Shown here piece after piece: positions 16,708-24,655 of a stretch of 64,000 nucleotides of DNA. Position 1 is the stretch's first letter; the number at the start of each line of letters is the position of its first letter. The position numbers and the translations under genes are program-made. The stretch covers positions 124,001 through 188,000 of the forward strand of contig JBMHCT010000020.1 of the NCBI GenBank assembly GCA_049889775.1, read 5' to 3'. The notes beneath the pieces were generated by a model. The model was not told the DNA's origin, made no database searches, and saw only the letters and a program-made list of their open reading frames with translations. This stretch comes from Jejuia sp049889775. GTDB taxonomy: Bacteria; Bacteroidota; Bacteroidia; Flavobacteriales; Flavobacteriaceae.

Positions 16708-17436
16708 ATGCGAATTATACCCGCAATAGATATTATTGAAGGCAAATGTGTAAGATTGTCTAAAGGTGATTACAGTACTAAAAAAGTGTACAACGAAAAT
16801 CCTTTGGAAATTGCCAAACAATACGAAGATCACGGCATAGAATATCTGCATTTGGTAGATTTAGATGGCGCTAAGGCAAGTCATATTGTAAATCATAAGG
16901 TTTTAGAGCAGATTGCTACAAAAACCAATTTAAAAATTGATTTTGGAGGCGGATTAAAATCCGATGAAGATTTAAGAATTGCATTTGAATCTGGTGCTGG
17001 TCAAATTACTGGAGGTAGTATTGCTGTAAAAAAACCAGCGGTTTTCAAAAGTTGGTTATCCAAATTTGGAGCTGATAAAATCATTTTAGGAGCTGACGCT
17101 AATAATGAAAAGATTGCGATTAATGGATGGTTAGAAGAGTCTGATGAAGAATTAGTTCCTTTTGTAAAGAATTATATGACTGAAGGCGTGTCTTACGTAA
17201 TTTGCACAGACATTGCTAAAGATGGTATGCTTGAAGGCCCTTCTTTTAATTTATATGAAAAGATGTTGGCCGAATTAAAAGGTGTTAATTTGATAGCCTC
17301 AGGAGGAATTTCAAAATTTGATGAACTTCCAAAATTAGCAGAATTAGGATGTGAAGGTACTATTATTGGGAAAGCCATTTATGAGAATAAAATTAGTTTG
17401 AAACAATTAGAAAATTATATTGTCAATGCTAACTAA
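16708..17436 (+). CDS. hisA: Phosphoribosylformimino-AICAR-phosphate isomerase HisA
   Basis: A 242-residue TIM barrel that isomerises ProFAR to PRFAR. The first strand RIIPAIDIIEGKCVRLSKGDY carries the catalytic Asp, and the second-half Asp is in VICTDIAKDGMLEGPS; phosphate loops are DFGGGLKS and IASGGISK. The length is typical. It starts one base after hisH and overlaps hisF by 11 bases. Confidence 0.95.
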   Translation: MRIIPAIDIIEGKCVRLSKGDYSTKKVYNENPLEIAKQYEDHGIEYLHLVDLDGAKASHIVNHKVLEQIATKTNLKIDFGGGLKSDEDLRIAFESGAGQITGGSIAVKKPAVFKSWLSKFGADKIILGADANNEKIAINGWLEESDEELVPFVKNYMTEGVSYVICTDIAKDGMLEGPSFNLYEKMLAELKGVNLIASGGISKFDELPKLAELGCEGTIIGKAIYENKISLKQLENYIVNAN

Positions 17437-18181
17437 ACGAATCATACCCTGTTTAGACATCAAAAACGGACGCACCGTAAAAGGGGTTAATTTTGTGGAC
17501 TTGCGTGATGCGGGAGATCCCGTGGTGCTAGCAAAGCAATATGCAGACTATGGAGCTGACGAACTTGTCTTTTTAGACATTGCTGCCACTTTAGAGAATC
17601 GTGGGACTACACTAGATATGGTGTTGCATGTAGCAGAACAGGTGAATATTCCATTTACAGTTGGAGGAGGAATTTCTTCTGTAGAGCATGTAGATGCGCT
17701 ATTAAAAAATGGAGCGGATAAAGTTTCCATTAATTCTTCGGCAGTAAAACGACCTGATTTGGTGAATGAATTGGCCGATAAATTTGGAAGTCAATGTGTT
17801 GTAGTGGCTATAGATGCGAAACAAGTAGATGGCAATTGGAAAGTACATTTAGCCGGAGGCACTATTCCAACGGAAATAGATTTGTTTGAATGGGCTAAAG
17901 AAGTTGAGCAGCGTGGTGCAGGAGAAATATTATTTACTTCTATGGATCATGATGGAACAAAAGCAGGTTTTGCTAATAAAGCATTAGCTAAACTATCAGA
18001 TATATTGAATATTCCAATCATTGCCTCTGGTGGTGCTGGAAATGTTCAACATTTTGTAGATACCTTTAAGGAAGGAAAAGCGGATGCAGCATTGGCTGCG
18101 AGTGTGTTTCACTTTGGTGAAATACCAGTGCCAGTTTTAAAAAAAGAATTAAAGAAACATAATATTGAAGTACGACTTTAA
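17426..18181 (+). CDS. hisF: Imidazole glycerol phosphate synthase, cyclase subunit HisF
   Basis: A 251-residue TIM barrel that forms the imidazole ring and releases AICAR, working with HisH. LTKRIIPCLDIKNGRTVKG holds the first catalytic Asp; LFTSMDHDGTKAGF holds the second. TVGGGISSVEH and IASGGAGNVQHF are the phosphate loops. The ATG at 17426 inside hisA is preferred to a TTG two codons earlier, since MLTKRIIPCLD is the usual opening. hisIE follows after three bases. Confidence 0.95.
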   Translation: MLTKRIIPCLDIKNGRTVKGVNFVDLRDAGDPVVLAKQYADYGADELVFLDIAATLENRGTTLDMVLHVAEQVNIPFTVGGGISSVEHVDALLKNGADKVSINSSAVKRPDLVNELADKFGSQCVVVAIDAKQVDGNWKVHLAGGTIPTEIDLFEWAKEVEQRGAGEILFTSMDHDGTKAGFANKALAKLSDILNIPIIASGGAGNVQHFVDTFKEGKADAALAASVFHFGEIPVPVLKKELKKHNIEVRL

Positions 18182-18184
18182 GAT

Positions 18185-18778
18185 ATGGAAATAAAATACG
18201 ACGTAAACGGATTAGTCCCAGCAATCATCCAAGACGCAACCACAAAGAATGTCTTGATGTTGGGCTATATGAATGAAGAAGCTTATCAAAAAACGTTAGA
18301 TACCAAAAAAGTAACCTTTTTCAGTAGAAGTAAACAGCGTTTATGGACAAAGGGAGAAGAAAGCGGCAATTTTTTGAATTTAGTTGACATCAAAAATGAC
18401 TGCGATAAAGATACTTTGCTTATACAAGTTAATCCTGTTGGCCCTACCTGTCACACTGGCACAGATACCTGCTGGAAAGAAGAAAACACCCCTAATTTTG
18501 GATTCTTTTCAACCTTAGAGAATGTGATTGCAGAACGTGTAGCTAATAAAGACACCTCTAAATCTTATGTGGCCAGCTTATTTTCAAAAGGTATTAACAA
18601 AGTTGCACAAAAAGTAGGAGAGGAAGCCGTTGAAACTGTTATTGAGGCTATGGATAATAATGATGAATTGTTTTTATATGAATCAGCTGATTTATTATTT
18701 CATTATTTAATGTTGCTTAAGGCGAAAGGTTTTACCCTTAAGGATATAGAAACCGAACTTAAAGGAAGGCATAAATAA
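18185..18778 (+). CDS. hisIE: Bifunctional phosphoribosyl-AMP cyclohydrolase / phosphoribosyl-ATP pyrophosphatase
   Basis: A 197-residue fusion for steps two and three of histidine synthesis. Residues 1-100 are the HisI cyclohydrolase, with metal-binding DIKNDCDKD and the Cys/His set GPTCHTGTDTCW. Residues from about 110 are the HisE pyrophosphohydrolase, an all-alpha MazG-like fold (KVAQKVGEEAVETVIEAMD, ESADLLFHYLMLL). It is the last gene of the operon and is followed directly by a strong terminator. Confidence 0.95.
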   Translation: MEIKYDVNGLVPAIIQDATTKNVLMLGYMNEEAYQKTLDTKKVTFFSRSKQRLWTKGEESGNFLNLVDIKNDCDKDTLLIQVNPVGPTCHTGTDTCWKEENTPNFGFFSTLENVIAERVANKDTSKSYVASLFSKGINKVAQKVGEEAVETVIEAMDNNDELFLYESADLLFHYLMLLKAKGFTLKDIETELKGRHK

Positions 18779-18781
18779 CAA

Positions 18782-18815
18782 AATGGCATTAGAAAATCTA
18801 ATGCCATTTTTATTT
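18782..18815 (+). terminator. Terminator of the his operon
   Basis: AATGGCATTAGA (18782-18793) and TCTAATGCCATT (18797-18808) are perfectly complementary around AAA and are followed by TTTATTT. The A-rich left flank means it could also stop minus-strand transcription arriving from the convergent gene ending at 18834. Confidence 0.9.
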
Positions 18816-18833
18816 AAAAACATTCTTCTCTTA

Positions 18834-19253
18834 TCATGACAACCACCCATTGGCCTCAGATTTTCTTGCAAACCATACAAAAAACAAGGCAAGCACAATA
18901 ATCATAATTGTCATTCCTACACTAGAAGCATATGCGTTAATTAGAATATATCCCATTTGAGCAAGAACTGCTAAAAGTGATACATACCAGAGTTTGACAG
19001 ACCAAGATTTTTTAAGTATTAATCCTATCGCAGCTAAAACACCTCCAAAAACGGAGATGGCGAATGCAGCAGTGACCCACGCAGGCATATTTGCAACAAT
19101 TTCAAGTTGTTCTGGTGTGTACATTGCCTGATAACTTTCAGTGTTATATGCTTGTATTAAATAATGATAAGCTCCCATGCAATTCCAAATTAGGGCGATA
19201 ATACTTATAATCCAGAACCAAATTGGAGCTTTATTTGCTGCAGAATTAGACAT
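18834..19253 (-). CDS. Small four-helix membrane protein, unknown function
   Basis: A 139-residue protein with four hydrophobic segments (starting near IWFWIISIIALIWN, VTAAFAISVFGGVLAAIGLIL, LWYVSLLAVLAQMGYILI and MTIMIIVLALFFVWF) and a short Lys/Glu tail. It resembles flavobacterial proteins sometimes labelled sugar transporter, but I see no motif to support transport. The ATG at 19253 (MSNSAANKAPIW) fits better than an in-frame ORF start 12 codons upstream. It converges on the his operon terminator and diverges from the truA-like gene. Confidence 0.65.
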   Translation of the reverse strand: MSNSAANKAPIWFWIISIIALIWNCMGAYHYLIQAYNTESYQAMYTPEQLEIVANMPAWVTAAFAISVFGGVLAAIGLILKKSWSVKLWYVSLLAVLAQMGYILINAYASSVGMTIMIIVLALFFVWFARKSEANGWLS

Positions 19254-19349
19254 AATTTTTAAGTTTTTAGTTAGTAAACCGTAATACAATTTATAAATTT
19301 TTTGTCACAATTGATAAATAGATTACTTTCCAATTTCTTTTTAAAATAA

Positions 19350-20126
19350 ATGAAGAAGTACTTTTACGTCATAAATATTCAATATTTAGGGTATCGTTTT
19401 CACGGTTGGCAAAAACAGCCTAATGTAAAAACATTGCATTTGATGGTAGACCGTACCCTCAACTATATCATGGAGGGTAAATATTTTAAAACACTTACTT
19501 CTGGAAGGACAGATGCTATGGTTTCGGCAGAACACGCGGCTTTTGAGTTGTTTCTAAAAGAACCTTTAGAGGATAAAGATGCGTTTTTAGCACTATTTAA
19601 TTACAATTTACCACAAGATATTAGGGCCTTGGCTATTAAAGAAGTAGATGCTGATTTCAATATTATTCAACATTCTAAAATAAAAGAATATCTATATCTA
19701 TTTACTTTTGGGGAAAAGTGTCACCCGTTTTGTGCCCCAATAATGACGACTATTTTAGACGATTTAGATGTCAACATCATGAAACAAGGTGCAAAACTAT
19801 TTGAAGGAGAACACTATTTATGGAGTTACTGCTATAAGCCCACAGAAAATGGAGTGTATACTCGTGAGATTTTACAATGCGAATTAGTTGAAAACGACAT
19901 CTATACGGCTAATTACTTCCCCGAAAAATCTTATGTGCTAAGAGTAAAGGGCAAAGGGTTTATGCGCAATCAAATTCGGTTAATGATGGGGACGTTGATA
20001 GATTTAGGAAAAGGCAAGCTATCACTTCAAGATATTAAAGAAAGCTTGGTGCCTGATAGTAAAATTAAGATGGATTATATTGCACCTGCTTCTGGTTTAA
20101 TTCTAAATCATATCGAGTTTGAATAA
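19350..20126 (+). CDS. TruA-family tRNA pseudouridine synthase, divergent
   Basis: A 258-residue member of the TruA family, which converts U38-U40 of tRNAs to pseudouridine. The fold markers are YLGYRFHGWQKQP (family form YDGTxFxGWQ), SGRTDAMVSAEHAAF with the catalytic Asp, and FMRNQIRLMMGTLIDLGKGK. The signature around the Asp is altered: TruA normally reads GRTDAGVHA, here GRTDAMVSA. It may therefore be a second, specialised family member and not the housekeeping TruA. Confidence 0.8.
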   Translation: MKKYFYVINIQYLGYRFHGWQKQPNVKTLHLMVDRTLNYIMEGKYFKTLTSGRTDAMVSAEHAAFELFLKEPLEDKDAFLALFNYNLPQDIRALAIKEVDADFNIIQHSKIKEYLYLFTFGEKCHPFCAPIMTTILDDLDVNIMKQGAKLFEGEHYLWSYCYKPTENGVYTREILQCELVENDIYTANYFPEKSYVLRVKGKGFMRNQIRLMMGTLIDLGKGKLSLQDIKESLVPDSKIKMDYIAPASGLILNHIEFE

Positions 20127-20316
20127 ATATTTGGGCGTGCCCTCCGCTAATACCTACAAGGTTTTTTAGGAAACCTTGCAGGATCGCTTCGGTCGGGCTT
20201 TCGCTACTCAATCCCTCCTGCGTCGGGGATTTTAAACATACCGTTCAATCCCTCACGCGGGCAAGTTCAGACTATTTTGTTTAAATTTCTAATGCAGAAC
20301 GTTTTCACAAAATTTC
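20127..20316. repeat. GC-richer intergenic repeat-like block
   Basis: This non-coding stretch is less AT-rich than its surroundings and has no plausible ORF. It contains a hairpin (CCTACAAGGTTT 20153-20164 with AAACCTTGCAGG 20171-20182, one mismatch), the string GGTCGGGCTTTCGCTACTCA, and two copies of CAATCCCTC (at about 20209 and 20246). From memory, similar GGTCGGGCT...CAATCCCT blocks occur between genes in other flavobacteria. It reads as a dispersed non-coding element, possibly with terminator activity after the truA-like gene. Confidence 0.5.
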
Positions 20317-20436
20317 GTCAATTCGAGTGGATTTTGCGATTGTAATGAGCAAAATTTGTATCGAGAATAGAGGTTTTGGTCTACGTAATTGTTCTCGATA
20401 CAATTCCGCCTCTTGCGGAATCACTCGAACTGACAT
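20317..20436. repeat. Nested inverted-repeat element, copy A
   Basis: The ends GTCAATTCGAGTG (20317-20329) and CACTCGAACTGAC (20422-20434) are inverted repeats with one mismatch. Inside are a perfect 12-base inverted repeat, TTGTATCGAGAA (20356-20367) and TTCTCGATACAA (20392-20403), and a small hairpin TTCCGC/GCGGAA (20404-20420). No ORF. A diverged relative lies at 35351-35512. Confidence 0.7.
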
Positions 20437-20492
20437 AGGGTCTACCTGATGAACTTTTTGTATTTTGGATGCTCAATTCATCAACTAAAATT

Positions 20493-21173
20493 ATGAGCGT
20501 AACTGTACCAAAATCCGTCTTCCCATTTTTTAAAAAACTAGAAAAGAACAACAACCGCGATTGGTTTAATGAACACAAACCAGAGTTTAAGGCCATTGAG
20601 GCTGAAGTGAAACAGTTTTACAATGCCATTTTTGAAAACCTAAACAAGCACGACGAGATTGATAAACTTAAAATCTTTAGGATTTACCGTGATGTCCGCT
20701 TTTCTAAAAATAAATTGCCCTATAAAACGCATTTCGGAGGTTCGTTTCATAGGACAAAACCACGATTAAGAGGCGGTTACTATTTGCATATTCAGCCGAA
20801 TAACGAAAGTTTTATTGCTACAGGATTTTGGCAACCAGAACCTGCTGATTTATTACGCATCCGAAAAGAATTTGAAATGGATGATGATGAAATACGTGAT
20901 ATTTTAGCGGATAAAAACTTTAGTACTGTTTGGGGCGATACCTTTGTGGGTGATGAAGTAAAAACCGCGCCAAAAGGCTTCAGTAAAGAACATAAAGCAA
21001 TTGACCTCATTAAAAAGAAACAATACATTTTCACTAAAAAATATACGGATAAAGAGGTATTGGATGCTGGTTTTTTACAGGAAGTTGATAATGCTTTTAA
21101 AGCCATTCGCCCATTTTTCGATTATATGAGTGATGTGTTGACTACGGATTTGAATGGGGTTTCATTGATTTAA
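20493..21173 (+). CDS. DUF2461 family protein
   Basis: A 226-residue protein of the DUF2461 (TIGR02453) family, common in Bacteroidota and of unknown biochemical role. Characteristic strings are LEKNNNRDWFNEHKPEF near the N-terminus, IYRDVRFSKNKLPYKTHFGG, GGYYLHIQPNNESFIATGFWQPEP and APKGFSKEHKAIDLIKKK. The ATG at 20493 (MSVTVPKSVF) is chosen over one eight codons upstream. Its end overlaps the convergent gene at 21170 by four bases. The upstream 366 bases are repeat-like DNA. Confidence 0.85.
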   Translation: MSVTVPKSVFPFFKKLEKNNNRDWFNEHKPEFKAIEAEVKQFYNAIFENLNKHDEIDKLKIFRIYRDVRFSKNKLPYKTHFGGSFHRTKPRLRGGYYLHIQPNNESFIATGFWQPEPADLLRIRKEFEMDDDEIRDILADKNFSTVWGDTFVGDEVKTAPKGFSKEHKAIDLIKKKQYIFTKKYTDKEVLDAGFLQEVDNAFKAIRPFFDYMSDVLTTDLNGVSLI

Positions 21174-21481
21174 ATCTTTAACGGGACGTTTTCAACAGTA
21201 ATTATTACTTCAATAATTAAGTCATCAGGCATTGACTCTTCTGTTTTTTGAATGTGTTTTGTTTCTATATTAATATTTTCAAACTTAATATTGATATCCA
21301 GCACTTTAAATGTATTTTCATTTAATTGAATGTTGTCTCCAATTTCGATGAACTCCATGTTGTCGCCTTGTAAATCTTTTGCACCACTTAACTTAGAATA
21401 CAAGTCCCTTTTATCTATGAAATATGCAAAATCACTGCCATTGGGACTAATAATTCTAATATTTGTAACTACTCTAGACAT
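21170..21481 (-). CDS. Hypothetical protein, 103 residues
   Basis: I do not recognise this protein. It is soluble in appearance, with alternating strand-like segments (VVTNIRIISPNGSDFAYFI, FIEIGDNIQLNENTFKVLDINIKFENINI) and an acidic linker before the last strand (DDLIIEVIITVENVPLKI). A small beta-barrel is possible. The ATG start is followed by a coherent reading frame and codon use like its neighbours. It converges on the DUF2461 gene with a four-base overlap, and its promoter region lies just after the gene at 21513. Confidence 0.55.
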   Translation of the reverse strand: MSRVVTNIRIISPNGSDFAYFIDKRDLYSKLSGAKDLQGDNMEFIEIGDNIQLNENTFKVLDINIKFENINIETKHIQKTEESMPDDLIIEVIITVENVPLKI

Positions 21482-21512
21482 TTATTTAAATAAAATTAAT
21501 TTTAAAAATTAA

Positions 21513-21929
21513 CTAAACCACCGCCAACAACTCAGGCTTTTCAAATAACTGAATATGACTAATCAATCGTTGCTTTACAATATTCATCATACGCTTATTT
21601 AATGCCGAAGAATTTTGGATGTAGATTTCATAATCTTCAACCGTAAACAAACCAATAATCATCCCTTTCATGGAGTTCCGTAGTTTCATATCCTTTTGAA
21701 TGGCATTCTCGATATAAACAATACGCTTTTCAACAGATAAGTCGTAAAATACCGATTTGTGTTTTTGAATGTAATTCTTAAACACAGCAATCAATAAATC
21801 GTTTTGAAATTTGATAATCGGACGTAGTACAGTATTCTGGAAACGCTCATCAGTACTCATGTTTTCGGTAATTGTAGCTGATGCTATTTCGGGCTTGATA
21901 CTTTTTAATTGGGCGTGTCTTGAGTTCAT
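21513..21929 (-). CDS. Conserved flavobacterial hypothetical protein
   Basis: A 138-residue, mostly alpha-helical protein. Visible segments include ATITENMSTDERFQNTVLRPIIKFQNDLLIAVFKNYIQ, EKRIVYIENAIQKD and RNSMKGMIIGLFTVEDYEIY. Similar flavobacterial proteins are sometimes called glyoxalase in databases, but no glyoxalase metal-site pattern is evident, so I leave it unnamed. It is cytoplasmic by appearance, stands alone on the minus strand, and is separated by 31 bases from the gene at 21170-21481. Confidence 0.65.
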   Translation of the reverse strand: MNSRHAQLKSIKPEIASATITENMSTDERFQNTVLRPIIKFQNDLLIAVFKNYIQKHKSVFYDLSVEKRIVYIENAIQKDMKLRNSMKGMIIGLFTVEDYEIYIQNSSALNKRMMNIVKQRLISHIQLFEKPELLAVV

Positions 21930-22070
21930 GTGTAGAAGATTTGGATTTAAATTTATTTAAATATAGAGTTTGATTGTTAACAGGCTATTTCGAGTTGTTA
22001 ACCGTTTTATTAACAAAAAGAGTTGATATCATTGAATACCAACCCTTTAAGTGTTTTTGCTAATGGATGT

Positions 22071-22820
22071 TTAAATCTGACTCAATCCACCGTCAACTTC
22101 TAAATCAATACCATTTACATAGGAAGCTTCTTCAGATGCTAAAAATAATGCGGCATTGGCAATTTCTTCCGAAGCTCCAAAACGACCAAGAGGTACTTGT
22201 TGTGCAAAGCCTTTGCCCATTTCTTCTAAAACTTCTTCTGGTAAGCCCATTTTCCCGTAAATAGGAGTTGCAACTGGTCCAGGTGCAATAGTGTTCACAC
22301 GAATACCTCTCGATTTAACTTCAGAAGTTAATACTCTGGCATAAGAGCGTAATGCGCCTTTACTTGCGGAATACACGCCTAAACCATCAAACCCTTTTTG
22401 GTGTACGATAGATCCTGTAAATAATATAGAACCGCCGTCATTAATATATGGAAGTGCTTCTTTTACTGCTAAAATTGGCCCTTTTACATTAATATCAAAA
22501 ATATAATTATAATGTTCCTCTGTTACATCCGTTGTTGGTGTAGGAGGAGCAATACCAGCATTTAAAAATAAGATGTCAATTTTACCATAATTAGCAACAG
22601 TTTTCTCAATAAGTGTTTTGTTATCACTTGCTTTACTAACATCTGCTAAAACGGTTATAAAATCACCACTTAGTTCTTTGACTGCTTCGTCTAAGGCTTC
22701 TTGTCTGCGACCGGAAAGTACAACTTTGGCACCTTCTTTTAAATATAGTTTTGCGGTGGCTAATCCTATACCGCTATTAGCTCCTGTAATTACTGCTACT
22801 TTATTTTCTAGTTTACTCAT
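22071..22820 (-). CDS. SDR-family oxidoreductase
   Basis: A 249-residue classical short-chain dehydrogenase. It has the NAD(P) loop TGANSGIGLA near residue 13, a basic RRQEAL at the end of strand two suggesting NADP, NAGIAPP, the catalytic Ser in LFTGSIVHQ, and YSASKGALRSYAR with the Tyr/Lys pair. The C-terminus SYVNGIDLEVDGGLSQI is standard. Proteins of this kind are often TetR-controlled reductases of small carbonyls or quinones. It lies just downstream of the TetR gene and carries a perfect palindrome, shared with tetR, 16 bases before its start. Confidence 0.88.
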   Translation of the reverse strand: MSKLENKVAVITGANSGIGLATAKLYLKEGAKVVLSGRRQEALDEAVKELSGDFITVLADVSKASDNKTLIEKTVANYGKIDILFLNAGIAPPTPTTDVTEEHYNYIFDINVKGPILAVKEALPYINDGGSILFTGSIVHQKGFDGLGVYSASKGALRSYARVLTSEVKSRGIRVNTIAPGPVATPIYGKMGLPEEVLEEMGKGFAQQVPLGRFGASEEIANAALFLASEEASYVNGIDLEVDGGLSQI

Positions 22821-22835
22821 AATAATAAATATTTA

Positions 22836-22855
22836 TTTGAAACGTTCGTTTCAAA
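22836..22855. promoter_or_regulatory. TetR operator upstream of the SDR gene
   Basis: TTTGAAACGTTCGTTTCAAA is a perfect 20-base palindrome (two 9-base arms around TT), 16 bases before the SDR start codon. One arm ends in CAAA, which on the gene's strand is TTTG, the core of a -7 box, so binding would block the promoter. Confidence 0.75.
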
Positions 22856-22871
22856 TTAGATTAAAAAAAAT

Positions 22872-23453
22872 TTATGTTAATGTTTGTATAATAGTATTCT
22901 TGATACTTTCTAATTCTGTTTTATTCGAAATTAATATCCCCGTCATTCTAAACCCTTGCATGTTAGAGTAGAGGTATAGCGCGTATTCTTTTGCTGTTTT
23001 TTTCTTATTAATAAGCTTGCTTTGTTGACCTTGCGCTACTAAATCTTCAAGAAACTGTAGGGTGTCATTTTGATTTTTACATAAAAATCTGCTGATGGCG
23101 TCGTCTTGATTTGCCATTTCCGAAGTACAATTCACCAGTAAACATCCTTTATCCTGTTCATCTTTATTAATCTCCTTCAGATAGAATTCAAAAATCATCT
23201 TGATAGATTCTAACGGATTTGTTGCTACACCAAGTTCTTCGGATAAAATCGTCCCAAATTTGTCCTTATAGGTTTTTAAACACTCTAAAAACAAATTATA
23301 CTTACTGCCAAAGGAGTTGTAAATGCTAGAGCGATTTAAACCAGTCGCATCCACAATATCTTGCATAGAGGTAGCATTAAAACCTTTGTCATGAAACACA
23401 TTGGTTACTTGCGCAACTACTAAATCTCTGTCGAACGTTTCTACTTTTGGCAT
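22872..23453 (-). CDS. TetR/AcrR-family transcriptional regulator
   Basis: A 193-residue repressor-type protein. The N-terminal helix-turn-helix (about residues 8-50) reads VAQVTNVFHDKGFNATSMQDIVDATGLNRSSIYNSFGSK, a classic TetR motif. The rest is an all-alpha ligand and dimer domain containing GCLLVNCTSEMA. The ATG at 23453 (MPKVETFDRD) is preferred; upstream in-frame codons would run through the operator palindrome at 23458-23477. Matching palindromes before this gene and before the SDR gene suggest it represses both, released by an unknown small ligand. Confidence 0.88.
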   Translation of the reverse strand: MPKVETFDRDLVVAQVTNVFHDKGFNATSMQDIVDATGLNRSSIYNSFGSKYNLFLECLKTYKDKFGTILSEELGVATNPLESIKMIFEFYLKEINKDEQDKGCLLVNCTSEMANQDDAISRFLCKNQNDTLQFLEDLVAQGQQSKLINKKKTAKEYALYLYSNMQGFRMTGILISNKTELESIKNTIIQTLT

Positions 23454-23457
23454 TTTA

Positions 23458-23477
23458 TTTGAAATGAACGTTTCAAA
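23458..23477. promoter_or_regulatory. TetR auto-operator
   Basis: TTTGAAATGAACGTTTCAAA matches the palindrome at 22836-22855 at 18 of 20 positions; its own arms have one mismatch. It lies five bases before the tetR ATG and overlaps a -7 box on the minus strand (TAATTTTG, 23474-23481). This supports autoregulation. Confidence 0.7.
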
Positions 23478-23516
23478 ATTAAAAATATTTCTCAAACCGT
23501 AATGTTAAAATTTAGT

Positions 23517-23524
23517 TATTTTTG
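23517..23524 (+). promoter_or_regulatory. -7 promoter box for the DUF72 gene
   Basis: TATTTTTG fits TAnnTTTG and lies 17 bases before the ATG at 23542, so the 5' leader would be very short. No -33 element at ideal spacing is apparent. Confidence 0.45.
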
Positions 23525-23541
23525 AAAAAAGACCTGTTTTT

Positions 23542-24432
23542 ATGAAATTTGGTAGCGTTGATAACCCACAAGATATAGATTTTACTTTTCCTCCTGATCA
23601 TCCAAAAACAAAGGAAGTTTTAAATAAAGTGAAGGATGATAATGTGCCCGAGATTTATGTAGGATGTGCTAAATGGAATAGGGCAGATTTAAAAGGGTTT
23701 TACCCTAGAGGCACAAAAGATGAGCTAGAATATTATTCATCTCAATTTAATTCCATTGAGTTAAACGCAACCTTTTACCGAATTTTTCCTGCGGAACAAT
23801 TTTCCACTTGGTATAACAAAACACCAGAAGGGTTCAAGTTTTTTCCAAAGTTGAATCAGGAAATTAGTCATTGGAAACGTTTGAACGACACTAATGAGGT
23901 TGTAGAGCATTACTTGTATAACGCTTCAAATTTGAAAGAGAAATTAGGAACGGTTTTTCTACAGATGCATAATAATTTTGCCCCAAAAGATTTTGACAGA
24001 GTGGTGAAATTTGTTAAGAGTTGGCCAAAAGAAATTCCTTTAGCTGTTGAGTTTAGACACACCAATTGGTACAATGATGAAGTTATTGCAGAGGATTTGT
24101 ATCAATTACTGGAGGAGAATAATATTTCCAACGTTATTGTAGATACAGCAGGACGACGCGATTTAATGCATATGAGACTAACTAATCCGACTGCTTTTGT
24201 TCGTTACGTTGGGGCAAACCATGAAACGGATTATACTCGTTTGAATGATTGGGTGGAACGTTTAAAACTTTGGAAAGATCAAGGTATCAAGGAAATAGAT
24301 TTCTTCATTCATCAAAATATCGAAAAAGAATCACCTTTATTGTCGGCTTATTTTATAAAAAAACTCAATTCAGAATTGGGTTATTCCCTTAAAGTGCCTA
24401 ACGAAGAAGAGGAACAGCAAACACTTTTCTAA
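23542..24432 (+). CDS. DUF72 family protein
   Basis: A 296-residue TIM-barrel-like protein of the DUF72 (YecE) family. Typical strings are IYVGCAKWNRADLKGFYPRG, YYSSQFNSIELNATFYRIFP, FKFFPKLNQEISHWKRL, FLQMHNNFAPKDF, VEFRHTNWYND and a late VRYVGANHETDYTRLNDWVERL. The enzymatic role is not established for the family. It diverges from tetR; its promoter lies between the two genes, so TetR control is possible, but no operator copy overlaps its -7 box. Confidence 0.85.
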   Translation: MKFGSVDNPQDIDFTFPPDHPKTKEVLNKVKDDNVPEIYVGCAKWNRADLKGFYPRGTKDELEYYSSQFNSIELNATFYRIFPAEQFSTWYNKTPEGFKFFPKLNQEISHWKRLNDTNEVVEHYLYNASNLKEKLGTVFLQMHNNFAPKDFDRVVKFVKSWPKEIPLAVEFRHTNWYNDEVIAEDLYQLLEENNISNVIVDTAGRRDLMHMRLTNPTAFVRYVGANHETDYTRLNDWVERLKLWKDQGIKEIDFFIHQNIEKESPLLSAYFIKKLNSELGYSLKVPNEEEEQQTLF

Positions 24433-24573
24433 TTGTTAAAAAAAGTTGTTGGAAAATTATAGCCATTATTCTCATTCTTTTGAATAAAATTCAATTAATG
24501 ATGTATGCATTGGTAATTTTATAAAAATTCAATAACTAGTAAGCGGAAACTTTCCTATAACTGTAATTAAATA

Positions 24574-24581
24574 TAACTTTG
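24574..24581 (+). promoter_or_regulatory. -7 promoter box of the leuCDAB operon
   Basis: TAACTTTG fits TAnnTTTG; TTTC at 24551-24554 lies 19 bases upstream as a possible -33 element. The leader to the leuC ATG is about 70 bases and shows no terminator or leucine-rich peptide. Confidence 0.5.
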
Positions 24582-24655
24582 TTTCCTGCTATAGCTTTTG
24601 GGGTTAGGTGGTATTCACTTTTTCAAAGTTACAGCTTAGTAAACCTTTATTATTT

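Noticed and set aside
24608..24655. GTG-start extension of leuC, or a short leader peptide for leucine attenuation
   Set aside because: The 16 codons are in frame with leuC and contain only scattered Leu codons; no terminator or competing hairpin lies between promoter and gene, and family members start at the ATG at 24656.
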